A stretch of DNA of 64,000 nt from the NCBI GenBank assembly GCA_025057645.1, contig JANXBJ010000008.1:1-64000 (forward strand), in the 5' to 3' direction. The position numbers and the translations under genes are program-made. Under the pieces are notes generated by a model that was not told where the DNA came from, did no database searches, and saw only the letters and a list, made by a program, of their open reading frames with translations. This document shows, in pieces, positions 18,196-25,991 of the stretch. Position 1 is the first letter of the stretch. Each line of letters starts with the position of its first letter. Origin of the DNA: Anaerolineales bacterium. Its GTDB lineage: Bacteria > Chloroflexota > Anaerolineae > Anaerolineales > UBA4823.

Positions 18196-19461
18196 TTACT
18201 CCCCATTTTCTGCCTTCCTGAAAAACAGGACGTGCTCCTGCTTGATCACGTTGTAAAGTCCGAAGATCAACTTAGGCAGATTCCTCGCCAGCCTGAAGCC
18301 GAGGCTGGTCATGGTTTCAATAGTGAACTCAACGGTTCTGACCTCCTCTCCTTGGTAGGTCGCATTTCCGATGACAATCACTGCGTATTTGCCGGGCTTG
18401 AGCACGCGGTGCATTTCCCGGAAAGACTCACGCATATCGGCGTTATACAATTCAATCCGTTCTTTTCCCTTCCCTCGCACCCCAATAAAGTTCGCCCGAA
18501 GTGCGCTAAGCTCATATCCCATATCTGCCAAGGAATGAGCATCGTTCTCAACATAATCGAGCGCGATCGAATAAGGAGGGGAGGTGATGATTCCATCCAC
18601 AGCACAATCGGGAAGATCAATTCGCCTTGAGTCCCCGATGCGAAGATCGACTTCTCCCAGCCTTAGATTCAGCTCAGCAGCCATCTCCCGATAGTCTCTC
18701 ACCGACTTGATCATCAGGTCTAAATTCTTTAAGAAAGCGTGTTCAAAATGACGCCTTCGCCTTTCCTTATCACTTAGGGCCACCAGTCTCGCTAAGGCAT
18801 AAAAATCCCGCACCCTCTCGTCAGGGATCTCAGTAAGGACTTTGTAGAAGTCCCGCTCTTGGTTAAAGATCGAAGGAGTCAGCCGATAGACGAGCGTGTT
18901 CTTGAGACGGGTAACTTCGTCAACCACATATACCGAAAGCGTTTTGACTTTTGCCTGCAGCACACAGAGGGGGGAAATATCGAGGCCGACACAGCGGATT
19001 CCCAAAAGTTGCGCCTCCAACGCCGTGGTTCCGCTCCCCAAAAACGGATCCAATACTGTGTCTCCTTCCTCCAGCCCAATGATGTTAAGCAGGGCCCGGA
19101 TCATCTGGGGATGAAACTTGCCTTTATAGGGGTAAATCCAGTGGGTAAGGTATTGGTTAACCGAGCGCATTCTGTTTCTTTGAAGAATGTGAAAATAATC
19201 GGTGAACGCCCCCCCGACCGTCTTGAAGTAGGCAGCCCTCCTCTTAATCCTTCTCTGAAGCTCGGTGGATTTGTTCTTCAGGACAAAGTCCCGCAGGCCC
19301 TCGGTTGTCTCAAACTCTGCTCCGAATGCGCTCAGTTCCAACTTTGCCAAGCACAACTCATAAATGAATTGCACATTGTCGAGCAAGGTGAGGTCAGCCT
19401 CTTTGGAGTAGTCCGGACCGTATGCCCAAAACTGACCGATTTCTTCTGTCTTCTCAAACAT
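18196..19461 (-). CDS. Orphan DNA methyltransferase (N4-cytosine/N6-adenine, TSPPY type)
   Basis: A 421-residue DNA methyltransferase. The SAM-binding motif VLDPFLGSGTTALEAQ (about 135-148) is preceded by HPQMIRALLNIIGL, the usual motif X helix. The catalytic motif ITSPPYS sits near 292-298, more typical of N4-cytosine enzymes. The ~150 residues between may include the target-recognition region. No restriction endonuclease or specificity subunit is next to it, so it looks like a solitary epigenetic enzyme, or a remnant of a restriction-modification system. On the minus strand a TATAAT (plus coordinates 19489-19494) lies ~28 bases before the ATG, without a clear -35. Confidence 0.9.
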   Translation of the reverse strand: MFEKTEEIGQFWAYGPDYSKEADLTLLDNVQFIYELCLAKLELSAFGAEFETTEGLRDFVLKNKSTELQRRIKRRAAYFKTVGGAFTDYFHILQRNRMRSVNQYLTHWIYPYKGKFHPQMIRALLNIIGLEEGDTVLDPFLGSGTTALEAQLLGIRCVGLDISPLCVLQAKVKTLSVYVVDEVTRLKNTLVYRLTPSIFNQERDFYKVLTEIPDERVRDFYALARLVALSDKERRRRHFEHAFLKNLDLMIKSVRDYREMAAELNLRLGEVDLRIGDSRRIDLPDCAVDGIITSPPYSIALDYVENDAHSLADMGYELSALRANFIGVRGKGKERIELYNADMRESFREMHRVLKPGKYAVIVIGNATYQGEEVRTVEFTIETMTSLGFRLARNLPKLIFGLYNVIKQEHVLFFRKAENGE

Positions 19462-19579
19462 ACTCTAACCAGAGTGCAGGTTTTCCCTATTATACTTGTT
19501 TAGCACCTTCTCTCCGAGGCCTCTCAGATCGGCAAAGCTCCCCCCTCAAAGTAAAACCGCAATCCTCTCCCCAACAGGA

Positions 19580-19608
19580 TTGACAACAACAGGTAGTTCC
19601 TCTATAAT
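19580..19608 (+). promoter_or_regulatory. Consensus sigma-70 promoter for the RHH/LuxR-like gene
   Basis: TTGACA at 19580-19585 and TATAAT at 19603-19608 match both consensus hexamers exactly with a 17-base spacer. The predicted start is near 19615, about 58 bases before the ATG at 19673. Confidence 0.85.
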
Positions 19609-19611
19609 AAG

Positions 19612-19627
19612 TAGAACATTTGTTCTA
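19612..19627. promoter_or_regulatory. LexA-box-like inverted repeat over the transcription start
   Basis: TAGAACATTTGTTCTA: 7-bp inverted arms around TT, directly after the -10. The core GAAC-N4-GTTC is that of the Gram-positive LexA (DinR) SOS box CGAAC-N4-GTTCG. A repressor bound here would block the strong promoter. Other factors could recognise the same repeat. Confidence 0.5.
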
Positions 19628-19672
19628 AACTAGGAGTGCTCTTGGAAGGGCATCCCCAACGGAGGTGGAGGG

Positions 19673-20185
19673 ATGAAGGCTCAGAAACGGCTGCGCCCCA
19701 GAGAGGGCGATCTCGATCCCCCGGAGATCGTGATTGACGATCCGGAAATCACCCACATGTTGGAAAAGATGGCGGAGCAAGAAGGGACTTCGGTGCAGCA
19801 AATCGCAACCCATTTGCTGCGCCATGCTCTTGCGGCGCACTACGCTGCACAAGAGCACCTGCACCGGATTTTTGCAGCAGTAGGATTAAACGGATACACA
19901 CTTGCGGCGCACTACGCTGCACAAGAGCACCTGCACCGGTGGGAGCGGCTTTCCCGAAGAGAGCAACAAGTGGTCGCCTTGCTATGTCTGGGATACACTT
20001 ACCGTGAGATTGCCAGCCGGCTGATCGTTTCCTACGAGACTGTGAAGACCCACGCTCGCAATGCCTTTCGCAAGCTTGAACTCCGAAGTGTGCACGAAAT
20101 GCGCCGAGCTCTCTCCGATTGCGATCTCAGTGGGTGGCAACTTGATTCAAGTGTTCAACGGGGAAACTCGGAACTGCCTCCATAG
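19673..20185 (+). CDS. Ribbon-helix-helix-like plus LuxR-type HTH protein with internal duplication
   Basis: A 170-residue putative DNA-binding protein. Residues ~20-50 (DDPEITHMLEKMAEQEGTSV then QQIATHLLRHAL) resemble a ribbon-helix-helix/CopG-type segment. Residues ~90-150 are a LuxR/GerE helix-turn-helix (LSRREQQVVALLCLGYTYRE, then IASRL and ETVKTHARNAFRKLEL). Between them LAAHYAAQEHLHR occurs twice, because a 39-base stretch is exactly duplicated in frame. No receiver or sensor domain is present. It is driven by an exact consensus promoter with a LexA-like repeat, so it may be a stress-induced regulator. The combination of the two DNA-binding types is unusual; the N-terminal assignment is tentative. 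Confidence 0.75.
   Translation: MKAQKRLRPREGDLDPPEIVIDDPEITHMLEKMAEQEGTSVQQIATHLLRHALAAHYAAQEHLHRIFAAVGLNGYTLAAHYAAQEHLHRWERLSRREQQVVALLCLGYTYREIASRLIVSYETVKTHARNAFRKLELRSVHEMRRALSDCDLSGWQLDSSVQRGNSELPP
19829..19939 (+). repeat. Exact 39-bp direct repeat, 72 bp apart, inside the LuxR-like gene
   Basis: Copies at 19829-19867 and 19901-19939 are identical base for base. The 72-base offset is a multiple of three, so the frame is kept and LAAHYAAQEHLHR appears twice. Absence of silent differences suggests a recent duplication. Confidence 0.95.
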
Positions 20186-20608
20186 CGTTGCGCCCCCTTC
20201 AAACCCGACTTGCGGCGAATCTGCTTCCCCACGCCAGCGCAGTTCTCAATTTGGGATAATCCTACGTCAGCCTGTATCGCTCGGCAGACAAAGATGTCTG
20301 CTTTGCGATAATCTGTGCTGCCAGCGCCCGCCCGAGTTTCACAGCATCGCAGGCGCAAACCAATGTAAAAGGTGAGAGACAGGAATTGCCCTCCGGTATC
20401 CCGGAACTACATCTGTCCTTACCCGCAAGGTGGGGGAGGGCTGCCCCCAAGGATAGAGGCTCAAGCTTTTCAAATTTCCCTCTTTGTGAGATAATATTTA
20501 TAACGCCCCTGTCTCAAAGCTGCCCATCACGCTCGGCACCCGCTGCAGTGACCTCTGGGCAAGTAAGCAGCAACCCGAAGCGAAACCCTATCTCGGAGAA
20601 GTGCGGAG
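20186..20608. other. Gap upstream of the V4R gene, no convincing gene
   Basis: This 423-base stretch has no open frame with a good ribosome site. AT-rich sequence at 20488-20503 (GATAATATTTATAAC) is the likely promoter region of the V4R gene, leaving a leader of about 100 bases. I looked for a riboswitch in that leader and could not match a known class. Confidence 0.35.
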
Positions 20609-21157
20609 ATGAACCCTGCCAACCCGGCGCGCAAGTATCCCTTTCGGTGGGAACTGCTCGGCAATTTGCGTCTTGGGCGACCCAACCTAGGTCCGATCAC
20701 CAGCCTCTATGCCTACCGTCTGATGGTATACACCTTTCGCGATGTGCTCGAGCAGACTCTCGGCACTGAGCAGGCGGATCGAATCTTCTATGACGCCGGT
20801 AGGTTGGCCGGAAAGCAGTTTTACCAAAATGCTCTCAAGCCGACAGGTAGCCTGAGTGAATTCATCCGGGAGCTGACTTCAGCCCTGCGCGAGTGGGGAA
20901 TGGGCATCCTGCGAATTGAAAAGCTAGACCTAGAAAACGGGGAGATCATCCTTACAGTTTCTGAAGACCTGGACTGCTCCGGGCTGCCAGAGCTGGACTA
21001 TGAGGTTTGTGTTTACGACGAAGGATTCATCTGCGGCCTCCTCGAAAGTTACACGGGTTCGCCCTTCAGGGTTGAGGAGATCGATTGTTGGTGTAGCGGC
21101 GATCGCACTTGTCGCTTTCGCGCCGAAGTGGTGTCCCTGCCTGCGTTTGCGGCGTAG
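20609..21157 (+). CDS. V4R-domain protein
   Basis: A 182-residue stand-alone V4R (4-vinyl reductase) domain protein. The domain, a small-molecule sensor found in XylR/DmpR-type regulators, PoxR and bacteriochlorophyll vinyl reductases, spans about 45-175. Supporting features are the RIFYDAGRLAGKQFY helix, YEVCVYDEGFICGLLESYTG, and the cysteine-rich end CWCSGDRTCRFRAEVV, which in V4R proteins binds zinc. There is no output domain, so it must act through a partner. The GGDEF protein starts 40 bases downstream on the same strand, suggesting that ligand-bound V4R protein influences c-di-GMP synthesis. That link is inferred from position only. Confidence 0.82.
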   Translation: MNPANPARKYPFRWELLGNLRLGRPNLGPITSLYAYRLMVYTFRDVLEQTLGTEQADRIFYDAGRLAGKQFYQNALKPTGSLSEFIRELTSALREWGMGILRIEKLDLENGEIILTVSEDLDCSGLPELDYEVCVYDEGFICGLLESYTGSPFRVEEIDCWCSGDRTCRFRAEVVSLPAFAA

Positions 21158-21197
21158 CGAGCTGTTAGTCGGGTAGGCTCCCTTTCGAGTCCGGCTC

Positions 21198-22733
21198 GTG
21201 GAACCCTCGTCCGCCTCACGAGAGATCAGTGTCGAGCAGGCTCTACGCCTGCTGGAACAGTTCCGTGCCCTTATCACCGAGTCTCAAGAACCCCCTTCAC
21301 AACCAAGCCTTGCGCAGGAGCTTCTTCCCTATGAACAGGCGGCGCACGCTCTTTTGCAAGTCCGCCGCCTGCTCTTCGCCTTGGCCCAGGGCGATCTCTC
21401 CTATGAGGTCAGAGAGAAAGGCGCCCTTGCGGGAGCGCTAAAGTCGCTCCAAGCCAACCTGCGCCACCTGACTTGGCAAACCCAACAGGTAGCTCGAGGA
21501 GACTTCACCCAACGTGTGGAATTTATGGGCGATTTCTCCGAGGCCTTCAACACGATGGTTACCCAGCTAGACGCCATGGCCAGAGAGCTCCAGATCCAAC
21601 GCGATGAACTGATGCGCCGCAACGAGAGCCTGATCCTTGAAATCGCCGAGCGGCAGCGTGCTGAGGCCGCCGAACGCAAGCAACGGGAACTGGCAGAAGC
21701 TTTGCAGCGGGCTGCCATGGCACTGAACGCCACGCTGAATTATGAGGAAGTTCTGGACATTATGCTGGAACGAGTGAATGAGGTAGTCGGATACGACTCG
21801 GCGATGATTATGGAAGTGGAGGGGATGAGCGCTCGGGTGCGCAGAGCGAAAAACTATCATCGCTACGGCGAAGAGGTGGAGAAGAAAGTCCTCTCTGCCT
21901 GCTTCGATATCCCCAGCACCCCGAACTTGTTCGCCATGTTTACCAGCTTGAGGCCTTTGGTGATCCCGGATGTCGACCGCTATCCGGCTCGGCGTCGAAG
22001 CCAGATCGTCAGCCCTGCGCGTTCGTGGATCGGCGCCCCGATTTACGCCCATGGCGACGTTTTAGCGTTCTTCTCTCTGGATAAGCTAGAAGCGGGGTAC
22101 TACCAAGAAGAGCACGCTCGCACCTTGGAAAGATTTGCTAGCCAAGCTGCCCTCGCCATGGTCAACGCACGCCTCTTCCGAGAAATCCAACGCCTAGCCA
22201 TAACCGACACCTTGACCGGCTTATACAATCGCCGTTATTTTCTCGAGCGCGCTTACCAGGAGTTTGCGCGCTCTTGTCGCTATCGGCATCCGCTCACCAT
22301 TGTCATCCTTGACCTTGATCACTTCAAGTCGATTAACGACACCTATGGCCATCCGATCGGAGACCTAGTTTTGCAAACAGCGGCTCGTTTGGTCAATCAG
22401 ACAGTGCGCAGAAGCGACTTGGCCGCCCGGTTCGGCGGTGAGGAAATGATTTTACTCCTACCTGAGACCCCTCCACAAGCTGGGGTAGTCCTAGCCGAAC
22501 GCCTGCGGGAAAGGATTGCCACAACACCGATTGCAGCTAACGAGCATATCCTCTCGATTACGGCCAGCTTTGGTGTCTGCGGAGCAGAGACGGCAGATTG
22601 CCACATGGAACCCCGCCGTGCTGTCGAAACCTTGATCGAACTCGCCGATCGAGCGCTCTATCAGGCCAAGCAAGCCGGGCGAAATCGCGTTTGTTCGATC
22701 CAATTTAGTTTTACCGCTCCCCCGCTTGCATAA
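21198..22733 (+). CDS. HAMP-like/GAF/GGDEF diguanylate cyclase
   Basis: A 511-residue cytoplasmic signalling protein. Order: an N-terminal helical region with a HAMP-like segment (QQVARGDFTQRVEFMGDFSE, about 90-130), a coiled coil, a GAF domain (about 175-325), then a GGDEF domain (about 335-500). The catalytic motif reads RFGGEEM, with the inhibitory I-site RRSD at the right spacing before it, so it should be an active diguanylate cyclase with product inhibition. There is no membrane segment despite the HAMP-like part. The start is a GTG at 21198. It lies 40 bases after the V4R gene and probably shares its transcript. Confidence 0.9.
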   Translation: MEPSSASREISVEQALRLLEQFRALITESQEPPSQPSLAQELLPYEQAAHALLQVRRLLFALAQGDLSYEVREKGALAGALKSLQANLRHLTWQTQQVARGDFTQRVEFMGDFSEAFNTMVTQLDAMARELQIQRDELMRRNESLILEIAERQRAEAAERKQRELAEALQRAAMALNATLNYEEVLDIMLERVNEVVGYDSAMIMEVEGMSARVRRAKNYHRYGEEVEKKVLSACFDIPSTPNLFAMFTSLRPLVIPDVDRYPARRRSQIVSPARSWIGAPIYAHGDVLAFFSLDKLEAGYYQEEHARTLERFASQAALAMVNARLFREIQRLAITDTLTGLYNRRYFLERAYQEFARSCRYRHPLTIVILDLDHFKSINDTYGHPIGDLVLQTAARLVNQTVRRSDLAARFGGEEMILLLPETPPQAGVVLAERLRERIATTPIAANEHILSITASFGVCGAETADCHMEPRRAVETLIELADRALYQAKQAGRNRVCSIQFSFTAPPLA

Positions 22734-22926
22734 CTCCCGAAATCCTGCGAGGAAACTCGGCCTGCTTTGACGGGAGGGTGAAGGGCTACGTGAGCGCCTT
22801 GTGCGTCGCTCCCTACTGAAAAAAGCCCCGGTGAATGATGCAGCACGCTCTAGGGCGAGCGCAGTGGTAAAATTCGCTCGAAAGGAGCGAAGCTGCCTGC
22901 CCAAATCTCACGAGGAGAGACTATTT

Positions 22927-24240
22927 ATGTCAAATTCCCATGCTGAATTCCTGGCCCAAATGAAGCGCATCCCTGAGATGCTTGCCCCAAGCCTGGCCGA
23001 AGACTGGCCAAAATTACCTGTGGTCAAAGCCGAAGGAGTATACCTTTACACTGCTGACGGCAAGCGCTATTTGGATTTCACCTCCGGAATCGCCGTCACC
23101 AATCTCGGGCACGGACATCCGCGGGTGCTAGAAGCAGCCCGACGGCAAATGGAAGAAATGGTGCATAGCGCCGTAGGAGTAACGATCCACAAATCGCTTC
23201 TCGACCTGTGCGAGGCCTTACCCAAAGTGCTGCCCGGGGAGCTGGATATGTTCTTTTTCGGCAACAGCGGCGCTGAAGCTGTGGAGGGTGCGATCAAGCT
23301 GGCGCGCTACGTGACCCGACGGCCGGGCATCGTTGCTTTCGAGGGAGGCTTTCACGGTCGCACTTACGGAGCAGCCTCGGTAACCACTATCAAGTCAAAA
23401 TACCGCAATCATTATGAACCTTTTGTCCCCAGCATTTACTTTGTTCCTTTTCCCTATGCCTACCGTTGTCCGCTTGGCTCCACCCCCGAGAAGGCGCTGG
23501 AATGGACTCTGCTGAGCATTCAACGTCTGTTTGAGCACCAGATTCCCCCTTCGCAGGTGGCTGCCTTTCTGGTCGAGCCGATCCAAGGGGAAGGTGGGTA
23601 CATCGTCCCTCCGCGGGATTTCCTACCCGCGCTGCGCAAAATTTGCGACGAACACGGCATTCTCCTGATTCTCGACGAAGTGCAGACCGGGTTTGGCCGA
23701 ACCGGCGAAATGTTCGCCTGTCAACATGTCGGTGTGATCCCGGATATCTTGGCGATCGCCAAGGGGATCGCTAACGGTTTTCCCTTGAGCGCCACGGTGG
23801 CAAACCGCAAACTGATGAGCCAATGGCTACCCGGCTCCCACGGGACCACTTACGGAGGCAATCCCATTGCTTGTGCGGCGGCCCTGGCAACCCTGCAGGT
23901 CATTCAGGAGGAAAACCTGCTGGAAAACGCTCGCAAGATGGGCCAACGCTTTCTGGATGGCTTGAGTGTGCTGAAGAAAAAATACCCGGTTATCGGGGAA
24001 GTGCGTGGGCTAGGTCTTATGGTCGCCATGGAGTTCATCCATCCCGAGAGCGACAAAAAACCCAACCCAGAAATGGCCTTTAGGTTATTGAATGCCATGT
24101 TGGAGCAAGGGCTTGTAGCCTACATGGGCGGAGTTCACGGTCAAGTGGTGCGCTACATTCCGCCGCTGATCGTGACCGCTGAACAGATTGACGAAGCCCT
24201 AGCCATCACCGAGAGAGGTCTAGCTCAGGTTGCGGCCTGA
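22927..24240 (+). CDS. Class III PLP-dependent aminotransferase (4-aminobutyrate/acetylornithine type)
   Basis: A 437-residue PLP enzyme of aminotransferase class III. The Schiff-base lysine is K279 in AIAKGIANGFPLSA; other marks are FFGNSGAEAVEGAIKLAR (phosphate cup), FEGGFHGRTYGA, the acidic LILDEVQTGFGRTG and HGTTYGGNP. Closest functional guesses are 4-aminobutyrate or other omega-amino-acid transaminases; ornithine aminotransferase cannot be excluded. GAGGAG upstream supports the ATG at 22927; an in-frame extension to 22801 lacks support. It stands alone between the GGDEF and RNase H genes, so the pathway is not visible. Confidence 0.9.
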   Translation: MSNSHAEFLAQMKRIPEMLAPSLAEDWPKLPVVKAEGVYLYTADGKRYLDFTSGIAVTNLGHGHPRVLEAARRQMEEMVHSAVGVTIHKSLLDLCEALPKVLPGELDMFFFGNSGAEAVEGAIKLARYVTRRPGIVAFEGGFHGRTYGAASVTTIKSKYRNHYEPFVPSIYFVPFPYAYRCPLGSTPEKALEWTLLSIQRLFEHQIPPSQVAAFLVEPIQGEGGYIVPPRDFLPALRKICDEHGILLILDEVQTGFGRTGEMFACQHVGVIPDILAIAKGIANGFPLSATVANRKLMSQWLPGSHGTTYGGNPIACAAALATLQVIQEENLLENARKMGQRFLDGLSVLKKKYPVIGEVRGLGLMVAMEFIHPESDKKPNPEMAFRLLNAMLEQGLVAYMGGVHGQVVRYIPPLIVTAEQIDEALAITERGLAQVAA

Positions 24241-24365
24241 TCAAGATCGCTGTTCCTTGCAGAACGTGGACGCTTCGTCCGTTACCGTGCGCAGGTAAAC
24301 CCAAGAGCAAAGTCGGACTCCAGGCGAGGGAAACCTCCGCTACGGAGGGAGAGCAAGCCTAGGGA

Positions 24366-24394
24366 TTGACAGAGAATTCAATTTACGATAGGAT
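24366..24394 (+). promoter_or_regulatory. Promoter of the RNase H gene
   Basis: TTGACA at 24366-24371 and TAGGAT at 24389-24394, 17 bases apart. Start predicted near 24401, so the coding start should be downstream at 24420 and not the TTG or ATG codons inside the promoter. Confidence 0.65.
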
Positions 24395-24399
24395 GCCCC

Positions 24400-24425
24400 T
24401 TACACTATGGGCTTACACTATGGGC
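24400..24425 (+). repeat. 13-bp tandem duplication at the RNase H start
   Basis: TTACACTATGGGC occurs twice back to back. Each copy contains an ATG (24407 and 24420), but in different frames because 13 is not a multiple of three; only the second is in frame with rnhA. Confidence 0.9.
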
Positions 24426-25190
24426 AAGCGCCAAAAATTGCTCTACCTTGTCCTCAGAGGACGCAAACCCGGAGTCTATCTTGCATGGGAAGGTTTGGAG
24501 GGCGCCAAACTTCAAGTTGACGGTTTTGCCAATGCCCTTTATAGAGGGTTTTACACCACCGAAGAAGCCGTTCATTGGCTCAAAGCGCAAACCGAGCGTC
24601 CCCTTCCTGAATCGCTGCAGGAATGGCTAGCGAAGCAAGAAGAAGCCCTTGCGAGCAGCTCTTCCCCCTCCTTGCGCTCGAAGATCGAAAATCACCTCCG
24701 GAGCGGCGGAACGGTGATCTTCACCGATGGTTGCGCCTTGGGCAACCCCGGCCCGGGCGGCTATGCTGCGGTGATCCTGAGGGACTCCGCTCGAGAGGAG
24801 CTCAGCGGCGGTTTTCGGTCGACCACCAACAATCGCATGGAACTATATGCTTGTATTGCAGCCCTGGAACACCTGCAACCCCCGGCACAAGTTCTTTTGA
24901 TCACCGACTCCGCCTACGTTTTTCGAGCAACCACCGAGGGATGGCTGCAGAACTGGGCGACCAACGGTTGGAAACGACGCGATGGAAAGACAATCCAAAA
25001 TTTGGACTTATGGCAACGATTTCATCGTCTATGCCAAGTCTTTTCGGTGGAATTCCATTGGATCAAAGGTCATAATGCCACCGCCGAGAACGAACGTTGT
25101 GATCACCTCGCTCTCTCTTCGGCTCAGCAGTCCGAACTACCCGAAGACCCGGGCTACTCTCAACGCAACTGGCTAGTCCTTCCTGCGTAG
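24420..25190 (+). CDS. rnhA: Ribonuclease H1 with N-terminal viroplasmin-like domain
   Basis: A 256-residue RNase H type 1 that cleaves RNA in RNA-DNA hybrids. Residues ~5-50 are the small viroplasmin/HBD domain that binds hybrids (LLYLVLRGRKPGVYLAWEGL, QVDGFANALYRGFYTTEEA). A serine-rich linker follows. The catalytic domain (~95-240) has the four acids: FTDGCALGNPGPGG (D), NNRMELYACI (E), LLITDSAYV (D) and ENERCDHLA (D), plus HWIKGHN. The promoter at 24366-24394 favours the start at 24420. It is followed by the lipoprotein gene on the same strand, likely separately translated. Confidence 0.92.
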   Translation: MGKRQKLLYLVLRGRKPGVYLAWEGLEGAKLQVDGFANALYRGFYTTEEAVHWLKAQTERPLPESLQEWLAKQEEALASSSSPSLRSKIENHLRSGGTVIFTDGCALGNPGPGGYAAVILRDSAREELSGGFRSTTNNRMELYACIAALEHLQPPAQVLLITDSAYVFRATTEGWLQNWATNGWKRRDGKTIQNLDLWQRFHRLCQVFSVEFHWIKGHNATAENERCDHLALSSAQQSELPEDPGYSQRNWLVLPA

Positions 25191-25262
25191 ACACGAGAAA
25201 GCAAATTTGTCCCTCAAGGAGGATTCTCCGTTGGTGTTTTGACGGCGAAGGAGAAAGACAAG

Positions 25263-25982
25263 ATGAAATCCGCAAAGGTCCTTCACTTACTTTTGACCGT
25301 TGGGCTACTTTCGATTGCATCCCTCTCCTGTGCCTACATCGAGCGATTGCTCAATCCAGAAGAGGGTGGCGCAGGTGAACAAGTACAACCGACGCTCCCG
25401 GGCGCTCCCTCGGACCTCTCTCAGCCTCAGGAAACCACTCCCCCGAGCGAGCAGGGCCAGCCTCCACCGCAAGGAGAACCGAGTGCCGCCGGCCTAGTTC
25501 GCCAGTGGGCAAGTGAAGCGGTCGCCAGCTCTGCTTACGGCGAAGAGGGCTATGGCTGGTCAGCTATTCAGGCTACGGGAGAACCGAACACCCCGGATTG
25601 CGGAGACTTTTCCACCGCATGGGCATCCGCTCAATCGAACACTGTGGATTGGCTTCTTCTCTTCTACCCTCAGCCGGTGTATGCAGTCGAGGTCAACATC
25701 CACATATCCTACAATCCCGATCAAGTTACCTCGGTAGAACTGGTCGACCTTCAGGGTCAGTTTATCCCAGTTTACACAGCAGAGCCGCGCGAACTTCAAA
25801 CCTGCCCGTATGTTCTTAGCATTCCCACCGCTTCAAGCGGTGTGTTGGCACAAGGGGTGCGCATCACCGTCGATCAATCCATCCTGCTGCTCGGTTGGAC
25901 CGAAATCGATGCGGTAGAGATGGTCGGCACTCCCGGGGAGGGCACGCCAACCCGCCCGGCACTGCCTCCACCAACCCAGTAG
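25263..25982 (+). CDS. Lipoprotein with discoidin-like (F5/8 type C-like) domain
   Basis: A 239-residue secreted lipoprotein. The signal peptide LLLTVGLLSIASLSC ends in a lipobox cysteine. A proline/glutamine-rich linker (about 35-85) leads to a compact domain (about 85-225) with VASSAYGEEGYGWSAIQATG, a cysteine pair in CGDFSTAWAS and QTCPYVLSI, and WTEIDAVEMVG at the end. This resembles galactose-binding/discoidin-like modules that occur on cell-surface proteins of Chloroflexota. AAGGAG nine bases upstream supports the ATG at 25263. The next gene, a secreted C39-like peptidase, begins 10 bases after the stop and is probably in the same operon. Confidence 0.72.
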   Translation: MKSAKVLHLLLTVGLLSIASLSCAYIERLLNPEEGGAGEQVQPTLPGAPSDLSQPQETTPPSEQGQPPPQGEPSAAGLVRQWASEAVASSAYGEEGYGWSAIQATGEPNTPDCGDFSTAWASAQSNTVDWLLLFYPQPVYAVEVNIHISYNPDQVTSVELVDLQGQFIPVYTAEPRELQTCPYVLSIPTASSGVLAQGVRITVDQSILLLGWTEIDAVEMVGTPGEGTPTRPALPPPTQ

Positions 25983-25991
25983 CCCTAGGTA

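Noticed and set aside
20505-20608. Possible riboswitch in the leader of the V4R gene
   Set aside because: GC-rich pieces such as GGGCAA and CGAAGCGAAACC loosely recall c-di-GMP aptamers, but the core positions do not match; a covariance search (Rfam) would decide.
21181-21200. tRNA T-arm-like TTCGAGTCC
   Set aside because: No stem pairs around it and no acceptor or anticodon arm can be drawn.
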